Assembly: GCA_963971305.1 (NCBI GenBank)
Contig: OZ020306.1
Location: 37,407,512-37,471,511, forward strand
DNA: 64,000 nt
Source: Arcuatula senhousia
Taxonomy: Eukaryota > Mollusca > Bivalvia > Mytilida > Mytilidae
Reading direction: 5' to 3'
Positions 51,901-60,900 of the stretch are shown in pieces; the first letter of the stretch is position 1, and the number at the start of each line of letters is the position of its first letter. A program made the translations under genes and the position numbers. The notes under the pieces were generated by a model. It made no database searches, was not told the DNA's origin, and worked only from the letters and a program-made list of their open reading frames with translations.

Positions 51901-54900
51901 CCTCAAAAATAAACGAAACAAAAATTGGAAATATATTCACGATAGATGTTTTCCATCACGTTTCGTCTTTTGTTAAATCTGAGGTCTCGGAAGATGACTT
52001 TGGTACATACTATTTAAATGTGAATAATGGTGTTGGTCGTGATTTAGTGCATACTGTTATAGTTGGACCGCAACGTAAGTGTTTCCTTATGAACTTTTAG
52101 TCAATATCATTTTTTTTTCACATATATTGTACTGGTTGCCTTTTAGATATTTCCAATTTTATTTTGATTAAGATGCATTCATCTGACAATAAAATCAATT
52201 CAAGTATCTTTTTTCAACATTGAAAATAAAATGCTTTGTGCATTTCAATAAGAAAATATGTCCCAAATAAGTCAGTTGAATTTAAAGACAAAATCGGTAG
52301 ACATGAATATAGAAAGTTAAGCATCAGAAGCAAGATCCGGCTTTCACAATATACAATTTATAATCTCAGATATACGATATTCATTTAAACTAATTTATCT
52401 ACGAACTGGAAAAAACCGTATCAATATCATTTAGAAGGCTGCTATAGTAATTTGACACCGCCCATTAAAACATTTGTTAACGGAGATGCAATTTAGCTAC
52501 GCCCGCTTGAAATGTTTTTTTTTAGAAAGTGTATAAAAGGTATTGTGTAAAAGGTAAAAGGTCAAGAATGATCAACTGGGATTTAAGTACGAGTCTTATA
52601 TAAGTCAATGCATGACTTTATGTACACCTTTTAAGCTCACCTGGACCGAAGGTCCAGGTGAGCTATTGCCATCACTTGGCGTCCGTCGTCGTCGTCGTTA
52701 ACTTTCTTTGAAAATATTCTCCTCTGAAAGGACTGAAGGGATTGCATTGAAACTTTGCACACTTCATCTATGGGATGTCTTCTACTAAGATTGCACAACT
52801 AGTGACCGCCATCCAAACAACATGGCCGCTGCTACTAGAATAGACCAGGGGGGGGTCAGACTACTGTTTTTGGCTTGTAAATAAAAAAGTATAAGAGATA
52901 GATGAAATCTGATCATGTTTTTGGCCTATAGAATGAAAACTATAGCGGATAGAGAAAAGCTGTTGCTTGCTTAAATGTTTAGTTCATTTAGCGCTAGAAA
53001 AGTTTCCATAGGGTCGAAGTTGTCAGATGACCCCTTATAGGGGTTAGGGCCCCTAGAATAACATTTTTTCATGATTTGGGCCTATGGCTACAGAATGAAA
53101 CTATAGTTGATGGAGAAAAGCTGTTATTTGCTTAAATGCTCAGCTCATTTAGCTCTAGAAAAGTTTTTATAGGGTCGACATCAAGCTCAGGTGAGCGATT
53201 CAGGCTCCTGGGAGCCTGTTGTTATGTTACCTTTTCAGAAGACAGTAATGTGTCAGTTAGGGAACCCCTTTCCTTTGGGGCAGGTATAGGTGTTGGTCTA
53301 GGAATAGCAGTTTTTGTTGGGATAGTAGCGGCCGTACTGAACAATATATTAAAGCAGTTTAGAAAAACATCAAGCAGTAAGTAATAACTACTTTTTCATA
53401 TACATTTTTAAGTACATACTACGAACATGAAGTAAGCAATTTTTTTTATCCTTTCAAAAAGCTGAAGCTTTGCTGTATTGGCATCTACATGTAAATGAAG
53501 GGTAGCTGGTTTTGGCTAAAATTTAACAATAGCAAGTCACCGATAAACAAGAACTTAAAAGAATGTGTCTAGAATTAGCACTGATAATTTGAAAAAAATC
53601 ATGGTAATAGCTATAGATATCTTTATTGTTAATGATCAATGTATTATAAGTTCACATTGACCAAAGGTCTATGAAAATGTGAGCTATTGCCATCAGTTGG
53701 CGTCCGTCGTCGTCGTCTGTCGTCGTTTACAATTTTTTCTCAAATCTTCTCCTCCGAAACAACAGAAAAAAAATAATCTTGGTATGATTAATTCTCAGGG
53801 TGTCCTGCACAAAATTTGACCTTTGATTTGAGATTTGTCAAAAACATGGTTGTCGTTTAAAAAAATACAAGGGTAAGACTACTGTTTTTTTTTGGTTGTA
53901 AATTAATAAGTATAAGAGATATAGAGAAAATCTGATGTAACCTTCCCTTTTAGGCATCAAAGACTCTACAAGAGTCTCCATTTGGTCAAAGATTCGGATG
54001 ACCCCTTGTAGGGGTTATAGTTCTTTTAAGATCTAAACTAGCATTTTTTCATGTTCTTTGCCAATCGACTAAAAACTGTTCGAGTAGAAAAAGCTGTTGC
54101 TCGCTGAGAACATCAGCTGATTGAGCTCTTCAAAAGACTTCATTTGATCGAAGTTGTCAGATAACCCAATATAGGGCTAATTACTTATACATGTAGCTTA
54201 AAGAACAAGTGAGTGATTCAGACTCATGGGAGCTTCTAGTATATTTATCGATTTAAGAAGATAATGTATCTAGAAGTAATGAATAAAATACTGTTAAGTT
54301 GACCAAAAGTTTGCGCATAATGCAGGAATAATATGAGTATAGTATATTTTCTAAAAAACAATATGAGACATCAAGCCCTCAGGAGCCCTATAGTGCTCAT
54401 CTTGTGCCTATGTCAATTGACTGTTGGCAGCGGAACTGGTGTGCTATAGCAAGCAGGAACTGCTTCTTCCGGAGCACTTCTGAGTTCACTCTTGTTTCGA
54501 CTGGAGTTCGTGTCGTTGATTGATTTATTTTGTGTTTCCATGTTTTACATTTTGTCTGTTTTTGTCCCATTCTTGTTGGTGTTCACTGGTTTTGTCTCTA
54601 CCCTTTCGGACTTTTGACATTCGGATACCCCATTGGTAACTCTTTCAAAGCGATGCCTTCAATGTGATTTACCTCCTTTAAGAGTCATTCTCCTTATAAA
54701 CCAAAATGACTGGATACTGGTATGTCATTGATTTCATTCTAAACATACTAATAACATAATATACCTCTGGTCATTTTGATCAACTACTGTTGCCATGGAA
54801 TAATGTAACAGCAAAGCATTTTTTTTATTTCTGTAAAACCTGAAAATGGTAAATGTTATATTATGTCTTTTTAAACCAAAATGAAAACCTTCTCGAAAGA

Positions 54901-57900
54901 CTATAGTGACCTATTTGTCTAGAATAATTGTTTGTTACAAAACAAAACCAATTTTAAAGTTTTCTGCAAGTATGATGTTGCAATGACATCATATTGGGAC
55001 ACTAAAATTGAAAATATGCTAATTTCAGCAGAATTTCGCTATTTTCCACTTAGTTATTTGTGAAAATGACAGTGGCGCCATCCCTCGCCCATAAAAATTT
55101 TTGCTGAAATTTTACAAGCACATTATTTTCTTAATGTTTCAAGAAAAATTTCGATGAGCGAGGGGTGGCGCCACATAGAAAATCACATAATTGTGATTGA
55201 AAAACTGGTTATTTTGGCCTATAAGTAAAATATTGCTAATAAGGACTATTTTTGAAGCGTCAGGTTGCTATTAAATTGATCAATACACCAACAACAAATC
55301 ATTTCTCATTAAACACTGTTATCTAGCTATAAATACACAAATTTTCCCGTAAAACAAACCAATTTTGATATTTGCGTATTTACAGGGCCAGATATGGGGG
55401 TTTGTGGCTCTGGTCCTTTGAAATTTCAAGTTATGGTCTGATTTTAACTTTTTTTACATTAAAATGAAGTTGATTACTTAACTTAAAATTAGCCATTTTA
55501 ATGTGCAATATTTCTGTAAAATATAAAGCATTTAATTTTTCTTACAGTTGAATTATTATAAAATCCAACTATACAATCCATTTTAGCTCACCTGGCCCAA
55601 CCGAAGGTCTAGATGAGCCTGTGCAATCCCTTGGCATCCGTTGTCGTCGTACGCGTCGCGTCTTTCGTCTGTTATCCATTTACAAAAATATTCTTTTTGA
55701 AACAATTAATCAGAATTTAATGATGTTTTGTATAGTTGAACACTAGGGTATCCTGCACAAATCGTATGACCATGAGTTCAGACTTGTGTTTTTGGCTTGT
55801 TAATCAAAAAAGTATACCAAAAAGAGAAAATTTGATGCATCCTTCCCTCTTCAGCATAAAAAAAAATATACTAAATTTAAAGTTTCCAACGCGTCACAGA
55901 TGTCAGATGACTCCTTTTAGGGTAAAAATGGCATTTTGTAATGTTTTGCCATATTTACTAAAACTTTTTCGAATGGAGAAAAGATGTTGCTTGCTGAAAC
56001 TTAGTTAATTAAACTCTACAGAAGTCTCCATTGGGCCGAAGTTTTCAGATGATCCCTTATTACCGTTAAGTTCTTTTAATGTTATAAATAGCGGTTTTTC
56101 ATGTTTTTCCCTATTGTAAGAAAGTTAGTTATTAATAGACTCCTAAGCAGCATGATTTCGGCTATGTCCGGAAGATGAACATGAAAATGGTAAAACAAAG
56201 AACATGAAATGCTGATGAAGTGGATATAATGGGGACACAAGGCAAACATGGGACGAAAGTTTTGACTGCCACTAGACATATCCAGAAATCAATATAAATT
56301 TTCTGCTTAGCTTAATTATAATATAATCCGTAATATTAAAGGTCATAATTTGTACTATAGGAGATGCAAATTATTTTTATAGTATTGAATAATCTCCAAT
56401 AACAATATGTTGCACACGGGTTGCGGGGTAGATTATGTGCACGTCAATAATGTAAGAATGCTTACCTACTCACTGGTACATGTAGTAGCACAGTGGGCTG
56501 TAACGGCCGTAGTTGTAGACTAAGGCAATGTCCGATAGGGAACGTCTGCTGCGTCTGGGGAAGGCTATTTCAACTGGTGCATCCTGGGTACTTCCGGTAC
56601 TCGTCAGACGTCATCCAGGTACAAACCACTACACTCCTCCCTGTTTCATCTCAAAGGACCCCTGGATGGTAGTCAAGCTGGCACTCCGTCGTCTGGGCGG
56701 GTCTGGATACCATGGATCGATGAAATCAGTTGGATATTTTTCTGTACAGGATGGCTGGGACCAGAGTTTGTAGCCCAGTTCTAGCGGTGGTCACCCCGGT
56801 AGCGTTTCTCCGGAGACAAGATGCTGCCTCCGCTAGACCCAGAACCGGATCTCACCACAACAGTTGCATTGCAATTCTACCCAGAGAAAGCTTTCCCATT
56901 TACATACCCCAAAGACAGAGGGTCTCCAGCTGATCCCAGGTTGACAAGCTGGAGACACACTCCATGTTTCCCAATTCATTACCCCATTCCTTATACAAAG
57001 TACTTCCCCACACAGAGGACCTCCGAGGCAATGAGCCGGAGACACTCCATGTTTCCCACCCCTGTATTCCCCTTAAGACACAGAGAGCCTCCGGGCTCGA
57101 TACTACAAGCCAGAGACACTCCATGTTCCCAATTATTACATCCCTTTTATCGATTAGTAACCCCTTTATACCTACAGTCCACACACAGGACATCTCCAAG
57201 GTCATATGGACAAGCCACAAACTGGAGACATGCCCATGTACATGCATGTTACCCCTCCCCTCCTACACAGGACACCTCCCGGTACTTCATGGACAAGCCA
57301 CAGACCGGAGACATCCCAATGTACCCCCTGCTTCTCCCCTACTAACTAACTGAAACTTAGCCAGCTATCACTTCCCCTCCCCTGTCAGTGATTCTATGCA
57401 ACAGTCACAGCCGGAGCACCGCCAGGATCCCAACAAAACCCTGACAGACTCCCACAAATGGCTTCTCCTTGTAGGAAGTACCACCGTTTGTAATGGACCC
57501 ATTCTTCTTTCCCACAATTACACCATTCCTCTAACGTCTTTCCCTCTACAACTGTCCATTTCACACTCCCCCTCCCACCATTGTTGTCTGCAGACTGGCC
57601 TGATTTTGCCAGTTTTTGAAGGTCCGATCATGAACCCAATCCTCCCCATGAGTTTCCCCTAGTCCTTTCACCACCACTAATAATCATCCCCTGTGTGGAA
57701 TCTAACAGCTTTATTTCCAACTTTAAGCCCATCCCTAAGGTCGTGCTGGTCTGACCCTGAGAACCCTACGGCTCTGAAGACTTATTGCCCAGAGCGCTTG
57801 AGAGACCCGAGGTAGGCAGTGTGGAATCGGACTTGACATCATTGACAACTGTGCCCGTGTCCTTTTCCATATAGGGATTGTCCTCCTCACTGGATGGTTG

Positions 57901-60900
57901 TGCACAACACAACATACTACTCCCGACCCCCCTCAGTCCTTCATCCCCCTGCAAGTCCCAATTATTTGGCTGGTCTCCAGACCGCCTCCTACCAACGAGA
58001 CCCTGTGTGTTTTCATCTACTTGGGGCGTGCTCGGGTCTCTTGAGTCGACCCCTTGCAGTTTAAATTCTCAATTTTAGCTTTAGAATTCCCCTGTTTCTT
58101 AACCACAGGGGAGCATAACTGCTTAGAACACATATTGCTAGAGCTCCCAATTTTCCCACAAGGATGTCGTTCTCCCCCTTTTAGCTCAGAACCTTGCATT
58201 AGCACCCTGATACTCTGAATCCCGTCCAATGTTTTGTCCATCTTGGACTCGAGACAATCAAGTCTAGCCCCAAAGTTGCCACTATCCTCTTTTCCTACCG
58301 ACTTCCCCACCACCTTTTTCTTTTCCCCGACAACCCATATATTGGCCCCTGTTCCCGACCTTGTTCCCCTTGAGGACTTTAATGTCTGCCCATATATAGC
58401 CAAGTGGTTGTGCTGGTGCCACTTAATTGCATCTAATGCCTTCTCGATAGTTTTTGGGCAGGCATTAGAAACATAACTACCTGCATCCCTGTCGAACACC
58501 CCTTGACAAACTTTTACCACTGCTCGTTGGTCTATATACGACTCCGGTAAGCCTTGGAAAGCCAGGTTAGCCAAGGAAAGCACCCTGTCGGCCCAGTCTT
58601 CCAGTGACTCGTCCGGAGTCTGACACATATTACCAAACTTCAACTGAGCAGTTTCAGGCAGTTCACTAAACCCAAACCTTTTTTCAAGCAAACCCACTGC
58701 TTCTTCATAAGATACAACTGGGTTTCTCTCAACTTGGAGAGCATAAAAGACACTAGCCTTGCCTTCCAAGCACCAACACAACTGAATTTGACATTCATCT
58801 TCAGCCCACCCACTAGCTGCTGCAAGTCTCGAAAATTTTGCATAGAAGGCTTTCCAGCTAGTGGTGCCATCGAATTTCAAAGACTTAGGCAGATAAACAG
58901 TTGGATTGTAACCACTGTGACCTCTTATTCCTGTTTGGGTACCCCAGTCATCAACCGTCTTGTCCTGCCCCTCGGACCAGCTGAAGGTATGCAGCTGGTC
59001 CTCTTTTTCCCATGCACTTGGGTACATTGCTCCCCGACTGTTGTCGACCTCGGGAAATGCTTGCCCACGTCTTTGCCTAATCCCTCTTTCCCTAACTCCC
59101 AGACGTCCATCGTCCCCTGTTGTTGAGTGGCCGACTGTATTGACTCCTTCCCCTCGGCCCTCAGTATTCCTATGTACACCTGCATTTCGTAGGGGGCAGT
59201 TGCGTATGATACCCCTGTCACCGTCAACATATCTCCAGTCGGACCTCACCCCTAACCCAGGTCGTTCCTTGTGTGTGACTTGCCGACTTTGTACCGGAGT
59301 CGATGTCCGTGTTTCCCACTCTTGCACCCGTCCCCCTGGGATAGATTTGCCCGGGAAAGGTAACTCCGGCTGTCCCATCAGACACTGTGCCGGGGCTTGT
59401 GTCCTCATCTCGTCGTCTTTCACCCCATAAAACCTCAGCTCATCTTCACTTCCCTTCCCCTTTTCCTGCCAAGGTTCTTGGTGTCCATGGCCTCTTACCT
59501 TAAACCATCGGTCCCCCCATCTTACATTGGGAGAAAAATCTAGGCACTGCAGCAATCGGGAGGTGATTTTCAAGGACGGGATATCCTGCAGGTCGATTAG
59601 TTCCAAGTCCCCCCTTGTCTCCCTTAATTCTAGAATGCTGTCTGCATTCTCAAACCCAATGCCGGGGACGGACATCAGCTCCTGGGTCGAACAAAAGTTG
59701 ACCAGCACACGCATCATGATCTACCCCGATGCTTGTGGGTTGTGTGTAAATGCTGTTTTTTTTATGTTGTCTAAATCTCAATTTGCGTGACTTGTTGTAT
59801 TTCCAAAAAAAAAAAAAATAAAGGATAATGTGAAATTTTTGTTTGTTTTCTATATATGTGCAGGTGTCCGTTTTCCCCTTTTTTTGGGGTGGACAAATTT
59901 TTACACTGTCCACCCTTTACTGTTCTTTTCTCTATTCCCTCTTCTTAATCAGTGATGTTTTGACTGCTAAAATAATTTGTTTTTGTTCTGTTTTGTTTTC
60001 GTTTGTTTGAAAAAATGTTTGTTGACTGTTGTTGTCTACAATCACAGCACAGACTGATCTGATTGGTCGACACGACGTGGTCTGACACTCCTGAATGAAA
60101 ATTGATCCCAAAACTTGACTGCAAACCCTGTTTGCCCACTCTCCTCTTTACCCTGAATTTCCAAAAGACCGACCTTATTCCCAACAAGCGTCGATCCCAG
60201 AAAATTTACCCTGAGAGTGCAAAGCCCTGTCAGCCAGTCAAGCTCCAAGAAAAATGGCGGAAAATCGGTCACAAAAGGTGACCGCCTCAACCTGAAATAT
60301 CTCACAAAATATGCAAGAAAACACCGCGACAGGCACTGAGAAAGTCGCAGCGCCAATGTAAGAATGCTTACCTACTCACTGGTAGTAGCACAGTGGGCTG
60401 TAACGGCCGTAAATGTAGACGAAGGCAGGGTCCGATAGGGAACGTCTGCTGCGTCTGGGAAAGGCTATTTCAACTGGTGCATCCTGGGTACTTCCGGTAC
60501 TCGTCAGACGTCATCCAGGTACAAACCACTACACTAAATTTATATCAAAACATCCCTCGACATTTGGCTTTTGAAATTCAAAGTTCCTCTCAACTCTGTG
60601 AAAATTTGAGGCAAAGGGTCCTCATTAGCTATATAAAACATGGCGGATATCTGTACAAGATAAAGAAATTCTGGTTTTGGTACAGTTTTTTGTAAGGAAA
60701 AAAACAGAATGTAAACTACTTGCGGGGTTGGAATTTCATGTATCAAAAAGCAAAAAATTAGACAAAACAATCCATATAACCATAGATTATAAAGTCTAGG
60801 TTCCAACGGATATCAAAGTTGGTCATTTCAAGTAGTCGATTCGGACGGAGCCCAATTCTTATCAATATTCTTCATTTTTTTTTCATCCGCAAAAAAACTT

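Larger units (their letters stand above)
56451..60533 (-). mobile_element. gag-only LTR retrotransposon (non-autonomous)
   Basis: Two direct repeats bound the element: 56451-56633 (183 bp) and 60357-60533 (177 bp). Both have TG...CA ends and differ by about six substitutions and one 6-bp indel. Read on the minus strand, the right copy is the 5' LTR. One base inside it is TGGCGCTGCGACTTTCTC (60338-60355), a primer-binding site starting with TGG. A purine tract CAGGGAGGAG (56634-56643) precedes the 3' LTR. The only long frame is a gag; I find no protease, reverse transcriptase, RNase H or integrase. The flanks (aataa and ctaaa) are not a clear target duplication. It lies antisense to the host gene in intron 9. 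Gag-only elements of this kind must borrow pol from a relative. Confidence 0.88.

Noticed and set aside
56821..57662. Proline- and serine-rich plus-strand frames
   Set aside because: They are antisense by-products of the C-rich tandem repeats inside the LTR element.
56640..58014. Hidden pol gene of the LTR element
   Set aside because: I looked on the minus strand for protease, YxDD reverse transcriptase, RNase H and integrase motifs and saw none. The length is also too short for a full pol.
56446..60538. Target-site duplication of the LTR element
   Set aside because: The 5-bp flanks aataa and ctaaa do not match. Mutation or recombination between copies is possible.
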